NCBI GenBank assembly: GCA_963835135.1
Contig: CAWIEF010000002.1
Location: 124,001-188,000, forward strand
Direction: 5' to 3'
From: JAVVHH01 sp963835135
GTDB taxonomy: Bacteria; Pseudomonadota; Alphaproteobacteria; Acetobacterales; Acetobacteraceae
DNA length: 64,000 nucleotides
Shown here: positions 50,774 through 59,647 of the stretch, one piece after another
How the letters are laid out: each line of letters starts with the position of its first letter
How positions within the stretch are numbered: position 1 is the first letter of the stretch
Program-made: the position numbers and the translations under genes
Notes under the pieces: model-generated
What the model was told of the DNA's origin: nothing
The model's database searches: none
What the model saw: the letters and a program-made list of their open reading frames with translations, nothing else

Positions 50774-52927
50774 TCAGGCCTTGCGCAGAGCTTGATCTTT
50801 GAGCGGCAATTGCCGGATGCGCGTGCCGGTCGCGGCGAAGATCGCGTTCAGCACCGCCGGCGCCGCCACGCCGATCGTCGGCTCGCCCACGCCGCCCCAG
50901 AAGCCGCCCGACGGCTGCACGATCGTCTCCACCTTCGGCATGTCCGCCATCCGCGCCACCTGATAGCTGTCGAAATTGCTCTCGACGGCCCGCCCCTTGT
51001 CGATCGTGATCTCGCTATACAGCAGCGCCGACAGCCCGTAGGCGAACGAGCCGTCCACCTGTGCGTCCACCTGGTCCGGGTTCACCACATGCCCCGGGTC
51101 GGTACCGGCCACGATGCGCAGGATCTTGAGTTCACCCTTAGCCGAGACCGAAACCTCCGCCACCGCCGCCACATAGCTGCCGAAGCCACAATTCTGGCAG
51201 ATGCCGCGATAGACGCCCTCCGGCAACGGCGTGCCCCAGCCCGCCTTCTCCGCGACCGCGTTCAGGATCGCCAGATGCTTCGGGTTCTTGCCCATCATCG
51301 CGCGCCGGAACTCCAGCGGGTCCTTGCCCGCGGCTGTCGCCATCTCGTCGACGAAGCACTCCATGTAGACGGCGTTTTGATTGACGTTGACACCCCGCCA
51401 AAACCCGACCGGCACGTGCGTGTTGCGCATCGCCATGTCGATCAGCAGGTTCGGCACCGCCATGTAGCCGTATTCCGCCGCGTTCATGCCCTGGAACATG
51501 ACCGGGTCGGTGTCGTCCTTGATCGACGACGGCGAGAGATACGCCAGGATCGACTGGCCCGAGAGCCGCATGTGGATGCCGGTCACGTTGCCCTGCGCAT
51601 CCATGCTTCCGGTCAGCTTGCACTGGGTGATCGGGCGGTAGAACCCGTGCTGCATGTCCTCCTCGCGGGTCCAGATCAGCTTGATCGGACGGCCCGGGAT
51701 CTGCTTGGCCAGCATCACCGCCTGCCGCGTGTAGTCCTGCTGCCCGCGGCGGCCGAACCCGCCGCCGAGGCTGATCTTGTTCACCTTGACGTTCGCGAGC
51801 GGCACCCCGCCCGCCTCCGCCGCGGCGGCCAGCGAAGCGTCGCCGTTTTGCGTCGGCACCCACACCTCGACCCGGTCGCCCTCGACCAGCGCTGTCGCGT
51901 TCATCGGTTCCAGCGTCGCGTGGTTCAGGAACGGCGTGCCATAGCTGGCCTCGATCGTCTTGGCCGCGCCTGCAAACGCCGACGCGACGTCACCCTGCTT
52001 GAGGCCCACGCCCGCCTGCTTGGCCTCGAGCCCCTCGGCCAGCACCTTGGCGATGCTGGCGCTGCTCACGTCGCCATTGCCGCCCTCGTCCCAGACGATC
52101 GGCAGCTTTTCCATCGCCAGCTTGGCCTGGATGAACTTGTCGGCCACCACTGCGACCGCGTTGTCGCCCACCGCCACCACGTGCCGCACGCCGGGCATCG
52201 ATTGCACGGCGGCGGCGTCGAAGCTCTTCAGCTTGCCGCCATAGACCGGGCTCTGCGCGATCGTGGCGTTCAACATGTTCGGCAATTGCAGGTCGATCGC
52301 GAACACCTGGCGGCCGTTCAGCTTGTCGACCGTGTCCAGCCGCTTCACCGGCTTGCCGATGATGGTCCATTGCGCCGGGTCCTTCACCGCGACGGTCTCT
52401 GGCACCGGCAGCCGGGATGCGGCGGCGGCCACCTCGCCATAGCGCAGCGTGCGCCCGGTCGGCGCGTGAGTGATCACGCTTGCCGCGGCAGTGCACTCGC
52501 GTTCCGGCACCGACCATTGCGCCGCCGCCGCCTGCACCAGCATCGCCCGTGCGGCAGCGCCGCCCTTGCGCACGTAATCGACCGAGCCGCGGATGCCGCG
52601 GCTGCCGCCGGTCGACATGTCGCCCCAAGCCCGCTTACGCGCCAGGTTCTCCTCCGGCGCCACATACTCGGCGCGGACGTGCTTCCAATCCGCGTCCATC
52701 TCGTCGGCGACGAGTTGGGCGAGCCCGGTCATCGTGCCCTGCCCCATCTCGGAGCGGGCGATCCGGATCACGACGGTGTCGTCCGGATGCACCACCGCCC
52801 AGACGCCTACTTCACCGGAGGTCGCCGCCTGCGCCTGCGCCGTGCTGAGCCCTGGCGGCTTCATGCCCAGCGCGAACGCGCCCGCGGCGGCCGAAACGAC
52901 GAAGTGCCGACGATTGAGCTGCATCAT
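50774..52927 (-). CDS. Molybdopterin-binding subunit, IorB-like xanthine dehydrogenase family
   Basis: 717 residues. A Tat signal (NRRHFVVSAAAGAFALGM) begins the protein. The large molybdopterin regions show RSEMGQGTMTGLAQLVADEM near 60, GGGFGRRGQQDYTRQAVM near 385 and the active-site Glu in GGVGEPTIGVAAPAVLNAIF near the C-terminus. It hydroxylates a heterocycle or aldehyde in isoquinoline-oxidoreductase-like enzymes, with the [2Fe-2S] subunit encoded just upstream (four-base overlap). The natural substrate is unknown; its place in a sulfur operon is unusual. Confidence 0.92.
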   Translation of the reverse strand: MMQLNRRHFVVSAAAGAFALGMKPPGLSTAQAQAATSGEVGVWAVVHPDDTVVIRIARSEMGQGTMTGLAQLVADEMDADWKHVRAEYVAPEENLARKRAWGDMSTGGSRGIRGSVDYVRKGGAAARAMLVQAAAAQWSVPERECTAAASVITHAPTGRTLRYGEVAAAASRLPVPETVAVKDPAQWTIIGKPVKRLDTVDKLNGRQVFAIDLQLPNMLNATIAQSPVYGGKLKSFDAAAVQSMPGVRHVVAVGDNAVAVVADKFIQAKLAMEKLPIVWDEGGNGDVSSASIAKVLAEGLEAKQAGVGLKQGDVASAFAGAAKTIEASYGTPFLNHATLEPMNATALVEGDRVEVWVPTQNGDASLAAAAEAGGVPLANVKVNKISLGGGFGRRGQQDYTRQAVMLAKQIPGRPIKLIWTREEDMQHGFYRPITQCKLTGSMDAQGNVTGIHMRLSGQSILAYLSPSSIKDDTDPVMFQGMNAAEYGYMAVPNLLIDMAMRNTHVPVGFWRGVNVNQNAVYMECFVDEMATAAGKDPLEFRRAMMGKNPKHLAILNAVAEKAGWGTPLPEGVYRGICQNCGFGSYVAAVAEVSVSAKGELKILRIVAGTDPGHVVNPDQVDAQVDGSFAYGLSALLYSEITIDKGRAVESNFDSYQVARMADMPKVETIVQPSGGFWGGVGEPTIGVAAPAVLNAIFAATGTRIRQLPLKDQALRKA

Positions 52928-53382
52928 GCGGCACCGTTCGCGGCAACAGTATGGATCGCGGTCCGGATCCGGTTATAGGTGCCGCAGCGGCAGATATTGC
53001 TCATCGCGTCGTTGATGTCCGCGTCGGTCGGCTTGGCGTTGCTCGCCAGCAGCGCCGCCGCTGCCATGATCTGCCCGGACTGGCAGTATCCGCATTGCGG
53101 CACCTCGAGCGCCAGCCATGCCTTCTGCAACGGGTGGCTCAGCCCGTCGCTCGACAGCCCTTCGATGGTGACGATCTTCGCATCGCCCACCGACCCGGCC
53201 GGCACCGAGCAAGAACGCACCACCTGCCCGTCGACATGCACCGAACACGCCCCGCACTGCGCGATCCCGCAGCCATATTTCGTCCCGGTCAGCCCGGCAT
53301 ATTCGCGCAACACCCACAGCAGCGGCGTCTCCGGGTCGGCGTCGATCGCATGGGTTTGGCCGTTTATGGTCAAGCTCAGCAT
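52924..53382 (-). CDS. [2Fe-2S] subunit, IorA/CoxS-like
   Basis: 152 residues. First cluster CGIAQCGACSVHVDGQVVRS around 42-61 with a final Cys; second cluster CGYCQSG near 98 and ICRCGTYNRI near 134. These are the four-Cys plus four-Cys arrangements of molybdenum hydroxylase iron-sulfur subunits. No signal peptide, so it presumably travels with the Tat-exported large subunit. First gene of the eight-gene operon that ends with soxA. Confidence 0.93.
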   Translation of the reverse strand: MLSLTINGQTHAIDADPETPLLWVLREYAGLTGTKYGCGIAQCGACSVHVDGQVVRSCSVPAGSVGDAKIVTIEGLSSDGLSHPLQKAWLALEVPQCGYCQSGQIMAAAALLASNAKPTDADINDAMSNICRCGTYNRIRTAIHTVAANGAA

Positions 53383-53585
53383 GGCGTGTCTCTCCGGCGG
53401 GGGTCCAGAATTGCCGCTATGCTTAGCCGAATACGGCGGCTAACTCCTCGGCAACTAGGTCAAGACTGTTGCGCTTTCTCGGCACGCCCGCAAGGGCGGG
53501 GCGCGCTGCATAGTCTCCAGTCGCCCGGGCGGAGGCGCAACCGCGTCCCTTGTTGCCGCCTCTGAACGCGGCTACCGTCCGCAAT

Positions 53586-53972
53586 ATGCCATGCCTACGG
53601 CTGATGCGGCGTCTTGCGAGCGGCCTGCCCGGCATGCTGCTGGCAACGCTTTTGCTGGTCTCCCGCCTGGTCGCCCCGTCGATGGCGATGCCTGCGGCCG
53701 ACCCGGTCGACGTCGCCCTGCAGACCATCTGCCATATCGACGCATCGGGTCAGCCCGCGTCGCCGGACCGCCCGGATCATGCGGAGTGCCTGCTCTGCCC
53801 GGCCTGCCACCTCGTGTCGCAGGCCGTGGTGCCGTCGCCCGCCGCCCCGAACGTTCCGCCGCCGCCGGTCGCGCACGTCGGCGCCAGCACACCGTGGCCG
53901 CCCTCCATCGGGCCGCCCCGCCGCGCCCGCGCCACCGCACAACCGACCGGACCACCCAGCAGCTCCGCCTGA
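53586..53972 (+). CDS. DUF2946-family small membrane/exported protein
   Basis: 128 residues, start MPCLRLMRRLASGLPGML with an N-terminal hydrophobic segment (LLATLLLVSRLVAPSMAM). A Cys/His motif (ICHIDA, then HAECLLCPACH) identifies the DUF2946 family, often encoded near copper-handling genes. The tail is Pro/Ala-rich (PPSSSA end). Probably periplasmic, copper related by association only. It precedes the PCu(A)C gene by 85 bases, and the 203 bases before it separate it from the sulfur operon. Confidence 0.8.
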   Translation: MPCLRLMRRLASGLPGMLLATLLLVSRLVAPSMAMPAADPVDVALQTICHIDASGQPASPDRPDHAECLLCPACHLVSQAVVPSPAAPNVPPPPVAHVGASTPWPPSIGPPRRARATAQPTGPPSSSA

Positions 53973-54057
53973 ACGCTCGCCCGCGGCCCGTCGTGGCCGC
54001 GCCTGCCGTCCTGCTGTCCCGAGAACGACCGGCCGATCCATCCCAGAAGGAGCTACC

Positions 54058-54510
54058 ATGACACCGTTCAGAGTCGCCGGCCTGTGCGCCGCGCTGGCCA
54101 CCGCCTCCATCGCCCACGCGCAAACCCCGCAGCCCCAGGTCCAGGTGTCCAACGCCTGGTCCCGCGCCACGCCCGGCGGGGCCTCGACCGGCGCCGTCTA
54201 TCTCACGCTCGCCAGCCCGGGGGGCGACACGCTGACCGGGATCAGTTCGCCCGCCGCCCAGGCCGGATCGGTGCACGAGATGACGATGGACGGCGCCGTC
54301 ATGCGGATGCGGGCGGTCGCCGGCGGTCTGCCGCTGCCGCCCGGTCAGCCGGTCACGCTGCAGCCAGGCGGCTACCACATCATGCTCGAGGGCCTCAAAG
54401 CGCCGCTCAAGCAGGGGCAAACCATCCTGCTCCACCTCACCTTCGCCAAATCCGCGCCGGTCGACGTGACCGCCACCGTCGCCGCCATCGGCGCCACGGG
54501 GCCTCGATAG
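54058..54510 (+). CDS. Periplasmic copper chaperone PCu(A)C
   Basis: 150 residues from MTPFRVAGLCAALATASIAH with AAGGAG before the ATG; signal peptide ends AHAQ. The copper motif is complete: SVHEMTMDGAVMRMR (His, Met) near 78 and GYHIMLEGL (His, Met) near 106, the H(M)x10Mx21HxM arrangement. It delivers copper(I) to cytochrome oxidase CuA or another periplasmic target. Downstream lies only a truncated copC. Confidence 0.93.
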   Translation: MTPFRVAGLCAALATASIAHAQTPQPQVQVSNAWSRATPGGASTGAVYLTLASPGGDTLTGISSPAAQAGSVHEMTMDGAVMRMRAVAGGLPLPPGQPVTLQPGGYHIMLEGLKAPLKQGQTILLHLTFAKSAPVDVTATVAAIGATGPR

Positions 54511-54521
54511 GAGAACACATC

Positions 54522-54650
54522 ATGCGTCGCATCATCCAGGCCGCGGTCGCCACGCTCTGCACCACCGGCGTCGCCCCGCCCGCCTTCGCCCACGCCCACC
54601 TGCGCGCTCGCCGCGTTCACCATTTGCTAATCTCCTCCCCCTACCCTTAG
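54522..54650 (+). pseudogene. Truncated copC remnant
   Basis: 42 codons beginning MRRIIQAAVATLCTTGVAPP, then AFAHAHL, a signal peptide and the copper-ligand start typical of CopC. It then departs into RARRVHHLLISSPYP and stops. The expected 90 further residues and a copD gene are absent. Only the first 26-30 codons resemble CopC, so this is likely a 5' fragment left by a deletion near 54600. Confidence 0.65.
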
Positions 54651-54803
54651 TCTACGACATCCGGCCGGGCCGACCCATCGGTCCCGTTGTCCGGGTTCAT
54701 GCGAGATCTTCGCATCGGCGCACTCGATTACGAGTGACCGAGCGCGTCAGAGATCCGCCGATACCGCTCGCCTGTCGAGCCGAAACATTCCTGTCTGAAC
54801 GAC

Positions 54804-55928
54804 TTGGCCGCTTTACTTGGCGGCCCGCGGGCAAAATGGCGCACTTCCTCAAAACATCGGCGCGGTTACTTGCCGCAGGATGGCAGTGCTTTGACGAATT
54901 TTGCTCTGGAGGGCCCGGTTTGGAGCAAGCCGGTCGTGACGTGGAGTTTCGCTGCCGCTGGCAACGCGGCGTTCACCGGCGCGATCGACCCCGCATACCA
55001 AGCCGCCATCCGCGCTGCCGCCGCGCAGTGGTCGGCCGTGGCCAACATCGCGTTGCGCGAGCTGCCCGCTGGCACGAGCGGCGCCGACATCACGGTCGGC
55101 TGGGGTTCGTTCGGCGGCACGCAGATCGGCCAAACCGAGTATTCCTACAGCCTCGGCACGCCACCCACGTTCCAGACCGGGATGACGATCCATATCGAAG
55201 ATCCCTCGCTCCTGCCGATCAGCACTGGTGCCAATGCGACGTATCGGGGCACCGCGACGACACTCTCCCAAGTCGCCCTGCACGAGTTCGGCCACGCGCT
55301 CGGTCTCGGCCTCAGCAACGACCCGGCCTCCGTCATGAACCTCCGGCTCGGCCCCAGCAATACCGCCATCAACGGCTCCGACCTGGCCGGCATCGCCGCG
55401 CTATACGGTGCCAAGGCGAGCGTCGCCCAGATTGCCCCGTCCACCCCCGGCTCGGACACCGTCACCGTGAGCGGCGGCGACATCGGCATCTACCGGTTCT
55501 TCGACAGCCACAGCGGAACGCAGTTCCTGACCAGCAGCGTCGGCGAAATGAATACCATTTTCTCGACCCGGCCCGACCTCAAGTTCGAAGGCCTCGCGCT
55601 GGCCGGCGTCGCTACCGGCGCAACCGACCCGAACGATGCCCCGGTCTACCGCTTCTTCGAGGCCGCCAACGGCACGCACTTCCTCACTGCGAGCAAAGCC
55701 GAGGCGGCCACCATCGCCGCAACCCGCCCCGATCTGATCGCCGAGCGACCCAGTTTCGACGAACACATCACGCAGGAGGCCGGCGACGTCCCCGTCTATC
55801 GCTTCTTCGACATGAATGCCGGTACCCATTTCTTCACGGCCAGCGACGGCGAGCGCACCGACCTCTCAGCGAGCCGGCCCGATTTGACCTATGAGGGCGT
55901 CGCCTTCTTCGCGCCCGCCGCCGCATGA
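54804..55928 (+). CDS. Matrixin-like (M10) metalloprotease with three DUF5648-type repeats, zinc ligand changed
   Basis: 374 residues if the TTG at 54804 is used; TTG at 54891 (just before TNFALEGPVWS) is an alternative. The matrixin zinc motif reads H160-E-F-G-H164-A-L-G-L-G-L170. The third ligand His is replaced by Leu, encoded CTC at 55311, followed by SNDPASVMN. So the usual HExxHxxGxxH site is incomplete. The C-terminal part holds three repeats beginning YRFF near 229, 280 and 331 (YRFF...GTxFLTxS...RPDL). No classic signal peptide is seen; secretion by type 1 export is possible. Activity is doubtful. Confidence 0.85.
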   Translation: MAALLGGPRAKWRTSSKHRRGYLPQDGSALTNFALEGPVWSKPVVTWSFAAAGNAAFTGAIDPAYQAAIRAAAAQWSAVANIALRELPAGTSGADITVGWGSFGGTQIGQTEYSYSLGTPPTFQTGMTIHIEDPSLLPISTGANATYRGTATTLSQVALHEFGHALGLGLSNDPASVMNLRLGPSNTAINGSDLAGIAALYGAKASVAQIAPSTPGSDTVTVSGGDIGIYRFFDSHSGTQFLTSSVGEMNTIFSTRPDLKFEGLALAGVATGATDPNDAPVYRFFEAANGTHFLTASKAEAATIAATRPDLIAERPSFDEHITQEAGDVPVYRFFDMNAGTHFFTASDGERTDLSASRPDLTYEGVAFFAPAAA

Positions 55929-55958
55929 TCCACTGACCCGGCGACCGCCGCGCCCGCA

Positions 55959-57269
55959 TCAACCCGCTTGCAGGTGGTCCCGCAGCGTCCGACCCGAGTA
56001 TTCGGTGCGAAACAGGCCCCGCCGCTGGAGTTCCGGCACCACGCTCCGGCAGAACTGCTCGAACATGCCCGGGAACATCGTCGGCGACAGCACGAAGCCA
56101 TCGCACGCCTCATCTTCGAAGATCGCCTGCAGATGGTCCGCCACGCTCTGTGCGGTCCCGACGACGAGCCGTCCCTCGCCGCGCTTGGCCGCCGCCTGCT
56201 GCAGGGTCAGACCTTCGGCCCGCATCGCCTGCCGCAGCACCGTCTCCGACCCTTTCATCCCCTGGTTGCCCTGCAGCCGCGCCAGCGACGCCTCGTCGGT
56301 CACCTTCGTCATGTCGGCGCCCAGATTGCTGGATGCGGACGCGCGGTTCAGCTCCGGATCGATCAGGCTGTTGAGATACTCCGCCCTTTCCTGCGCGATC
56401 GACTCGGTCTCCCCCAGGACCACGCTGGTCGCTGGAAGGATCGCGCATGTCTCGGGCGCACGGCCGACCAGTGCCATCCGGGCATGCATGTCTTTATAGA
56501 AGGCGCGCATGTCGTCGCGACCATGTTGCGCGGTGAACACGACCTCGGCCCAGCGCGCCGCGAATTCCCGGCCGCGATCCGAGCCCCCCGCCTGCATGAT
56601 CACCGGGCGGCCCTGCGGACTGCGCGGGATCGACAGCGGCCCGCGCGTGCTGATCCAACGGCCCCGATAGTTGGCGTAGTGCACCTTGGCCGGGTCGGCC
56701 AGCACGCCGGCCGCCTTGTCCAACACGAAGGCATCCGCGTCCCAACTGTTCCAGAGCGCGAAGCACGCCTCCAGCATCTCGTCGGCCCGGTCGTAGCGCT
56801 CGTCGCGCGGCGGCAGCGCCGCCAGCCCGGCGTTCTGCGCCTCCAGCTCGGTCGCCGACGTCACCACGTTCCATGCCACGCGCCCGCCGCTCATCGCGTC
56901 AAGCGAGCCGAGCCAGCGCGCGAGGTGATAGGCCGTGTGGAACGAGGTCGACAGCGTCGCCCCGAGCCCCAGATGCCGCGTCGCCGCCGCCATCACCGGC
57001 AGCACCACGGTCGGATCGAGGAAGCTGATCTGCCCGCCCCGCCGCACATAAGCGTCGTAGCTGCCGCCATGCAGGTCATACAGCCCGAAGAGGTCGGCAA
57101 AGAAACAAGCATCGAACTTCGCCGCCTCGAGCACCCGGGCGATATGCTGGTAGCGGGCGGGGTCGAGGATGTCGTCCAGCGTCGATTCCGGGTGCCGCCA
57201 TCCGCCGTTGTGCAACGCCGTCGGCCCGGTCTTGAGATAGGCCACCAGGTGCATGCGCCGCGTCGTCAT
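55959..57269 (-). CDS. LLM-class flavin-dependent monooxygenase (NtaA/SnaA/DszA family)
   Basis: 436 residues from MTTRRMHLVAYLKTGPTALH; a long upstream extension is disregarded. Family features: LFGLYDLHGGSYDAYVRRGG near 68, WLGSLDAMSGGRVAWNVVTS near 124, and PQGRPVIMQAGGSDRGREFA near 225. These flavin monooxygenases use reduced FMN from a separate reductase to oxidise thiophenes, amines or polyamino acids. Substrate unknown. It is divergent from the AEC transporter. Confidence 0.92.
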   Translation of the reverse strand: MTTRRMHLVAYLKTGPTALHNGGWRHPESTLDDILDPARYQHIARVLEAAKFDACFFADLFGLYDLHGGSYDAYVRRGGQISFLDPTVVLPVMAAATRHLGLGATLSTSFHTAYHLARWLGSLDAMSGGRVAWNVVTSATELEAQNAGLAALPPRDERYDRADEMLEACFALWNSWDADAFVLDKAAGVLADPAKVHYANYRGRWISTRGPLSIPRSPQGRPVIMQAGGSDRGREFAARWAEVVFTAQHGRDDMRAFYKDMHARMALVGRAPETCAILPATSVVLGETESIAQERAEYLNSLIDPELNRASASSNLGADMTKVTDEASLARLQGNQGMKGSETVLRQAMRAEGLTLQQAAAKRGEGRLVVGTAQSVADHLQAIFEDEACDGFVLSPTMFPGMFEQFCRSVVPELQRRGLFRTEYSGRTLRDHLQAG

Positions 57270-57497
57270 GGGCGCGATCTTGGCTCGAGCCTCCGACGCG
57301 CCGCGCCGTGCCTGACCCGCATACCGCCTCCGCCATCGGTCCTGGGCCACCTTCGGCGGGCGAGGGACCGGCCACAAGCCCTTTCCGCGCCTGTGACATC
57401 GATCACGGCTTGGTCGCTGTTGCCGGAATAAAACCGGGGCCGCGTCGATCACCAACACGGCAAGGCTGCAGCCCGCGACCCGAGGTGAGGAAAATCC

Positions 57498-58403
57498 ATG
57501 ACCAATATCGCCATGCTCGTCATCTGTTTGCTCGTCGGCATGATCATGCGTGCAACCAAGCGCATGCCGGAGAACGCCCATGTCGCGATCAACGGCTTCA
57601 TCATCCATGTGGCGCTGCCGGCGCTGATCCTGGGTCAGATCCACGGCTTGCGGTTATCGCCCGACCTGATGTTTCCGGTCGCCATGCCTTGGCTCCTGTT
57701 CGCCATCAGCGCCGGGCTGTTCGCGGCACTCGGCCGCATCATGCACCTGTCGCCCGGCATCACCGGTGCGCTGATCATGACGGCCGGGTTGGCGAACACG
57801 TCCTTCGTCGGACTGCCGATGATCGAGACGTTCTATGGCGTCAGCAATCTGTCGACCGGCATCCTGATCGATCAGCTCGGCACGTATCTGGTATTGAGCA
57901 CGCTCGGCATCACCGTCGCCTGCATCTACTCGTCCGGCACGGCATCGTGGCAGGAGGTCGCGCGCCGGATCGTCACGTTCCCGCCGCTGATCGCCCTGGC
58001 GCTCGCGCTCGTGCTGCTGCCGATGGACTATCCGGCCTGGCTGTCCGGCGTGTTGCGCCGCCTGGGTGACACCCTGGCGCCGCTCGCCTTGGTGTCGGTC
58101 GGCCTACAGCTCCGGCTGAACCAGATGGCCGGCAACAAGATGCCGCTCGGCATGGGGCTCGGGTTCAAGCTGGTCCTGGGGCCCCTGCTGGTCGCGCTGC
58201 TGTACGTCCACGCGCTCTCATGGACCGGCGAGACGGCGCGCGTCACGATCTTCGAGGCGGCCATGGGCCCACAGATCGGCGGCGCGATCGTCGCGATTCA
58301 ATACGGCCTGAGCCAGTCTCTCATCACGCTGATGGTCGGCATCGGGATCGTCCTGTCCTTCCTGACGCTCCCGCTATGGTATGCCGCGTTGTCGCTCGTG
58401 TAG
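57498..58403 (+). CDS. AEC-family transporter
   Basis: 301 residues with about ten membrane helices. It starts MTNIAMLVICLLVGMIMRAT with GAGGTGAGG before the ATG. Segments such as LGQIHGLRLSPDLM and MTAGLANTSFVGLPMIETFY (the conserved NTSFxGxP motif) mark the auxin-efflux-carrier/MleP fold. The family exports organic acids or other small anions; here a substrate linked to the neighbouring monooxygenases is plausible. Its last 30 bases overlap the convergent oxidase gene. Confidence 0.9.
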   Translation: MTNIAMLVICLLVGMIMRATKRMPENAHVAINGFIIHVALPALILGQIHGLRLSPDLMFPVAMPWLLFAISAGLFAALGRIMHLSPGITGALIMTAGLANTSFVGLPMIETFYGVSNLSTGILIDQLGTYLVLSTLGITVACIYSSGTASWQEVARRIVTFPPLIALALALVLLPMDYPAWLSGVLRRLGDTLAPLALVSVGLQLRLNQMAGNKMPLGMGLGFKLVLGPLLVALLYVHALSWTGETARVTIFEAAMGPQIGGAIVAIQYGLSQSLITLMVGIGIVLSFLTLPLWYAALSLV

Positions 58404-59573
58404 CCCCTCGCCGAACCGGGCTATCGCGAAGCTCGGCTCCGCGGCCCGCGCCGGGTCGGCGGCCAGCCGAGCCAATTCCTCGCCCAGCGCCGGCGAGTGC
58501 TTGAACCCGTGCCCCGAGCAGCAGGAGGCCACCAGCACCCGCCCGTCTTCGCCCAGCCGGTCGATGATGAACCCCGAATCCTGCGTGACCGTATAGAGGC
58601 AGGTCGCCGTCTTGAGCAGCTTGTTGCCTAACCCGCGCAACCGCCCGGCCATGTGCCGTTCATACGTCTCGGTCACCTCCGCCTCGGACACTTCGCGATC
58701 GACCCGGTCCGGATCGACGTGCCCCACATACCGCTCGGTCCCGGCCTTCACGCCGGTCGTGCCGGGCAGCATCGGGAACCCGTACAGATAATCCTCCTCG
58801 CGCGCGCCATGCATCCAAATGAACGGCGGGCAGCGCGCCGGGTCGTAGAGCTCGGGCTGGTCCGGATCGAACCACAGGAACGTCTGCCGCTCCACGCTCG
58901 TCACCCGCGGCGCGGCCCCGCCGGCCAGCCCCGGCAACCACGCCCCGGCCGCCAACACGACCCGGCCCGCCTCGATCCGCCCCCGGTCGGTCACCACCGC
59001 GACACCACTCCCGGACGGCGTCATCGACAGCACGGTCTCCCCAGTCCGCACGGCCGCGCCAAGCCCGCGCGCCAGTCGAAGCTGCAGCGCCACGCTCCGC
59101 TCCGGGAACAACACCCCGGCGCTCGGCTCGAAATACGCCCGCTCCTCGTCGCGCACCGCGAACTGAGGATACCGCCGCCGGATCTCCGCGCTGTCCAGCA
59201 CCTCGTGCGGGATCGCGTGCGACTCCGCGATCGCCAGCGTGCTGCCCAGGAACCCGGCCTGCCCATGGCTCGGCGCTCCGTCGCCCTCGCCGATCACCAG
59301 CAGCCCGATCTGCGCAAACAGCGTCTCCCCCGTCTCCGCCTCCAGCTCGCGCCAGATGTCGTGCGACCGCCGCGCCAGCGGCACGTAGGCCGGCCCCTCC
59401 GCGATCGACAGCCGCGTGATGCGCGTCTCGCCATGCGTGGAGCCCCGATCGTGCGGCGGATCGAACCGGTCGATCCCGACGGCTCTGATCCCCTGCAACG
59501 CCAGCCGGTGCAGCGTCGCACTGCCCACCGCGCCAAGCCCGATGACGACGACGTCCGTGGTCTGTGTGGTCAT
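58374..59573 (-). CDS. solA: N-methyl-L-tryptophan oxidase-like flavoenzyme
   Basis: 399 residues, full length. FAD site VVVIGLGAVGSATLHRLALQ near 8 followed by RGSTHGETRITR; and the C-terminal ASCCSGHGFKHSPALGEELA near 352 with the cysteine that binds FAD covalently in monomeric sarcosine and N-methyltryptophan oxidases. It oxidatively demethylates N-methyl amino acids to give formaldehyde and peroxide. The symbol solA is by resemblance; sarcosine-type substrates are possible. Confidence 0.88.
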   Translation of the reverse strand: MTTQTTDVVVIGLGAVGSATLHRLALQGIRAVGIDRFDPPHDRGSTHGETRITRLSIAEGPAYVPLARRSHDIWRELEAETGETLFAQIGLLVIGEGDGAPSHGQAGFLGSTLAIAESHAIPHEVLDSAEIRRRYPQFAVRDEERAYFEPSAGVLFPERSVALQLRLARGLGAAVRTGETVLSMTPSGSGVAVVTDRGRIEAGRVVLAAGAWLPGLAGGAAPRVTSVERQTFLWFDPDQPELYDPARCPPFIWMHGAREEDYLYGFPMLPGTTGVKAGTERYVGHVDPDRVDREVSEAEVTETYERHMAGRLRGLGNKLLKTATCLYTVTQDSGFIIDRLGEDGRVLVASCCSGHGFKHSPALGEELARLAADPARAAEPSFAIARFGEGLHERQRGIP

Positions 59574-59647
59574 GCCGGCATCGAAGCCGTGCGTCCCTGG
59601 CCGGTCAAGCTCTTGCTGCAGCGCACCACGGTGCTTACCCTGCCCCG

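Noticed and set aside
50675..52978. 767-codon plus-strand frame across the molybdopterin subunit gene
   Set aside because: Antisense to a gene with clear cofactor motifs and an active-site Glu; the translation is His/Arg-rich and featureless.
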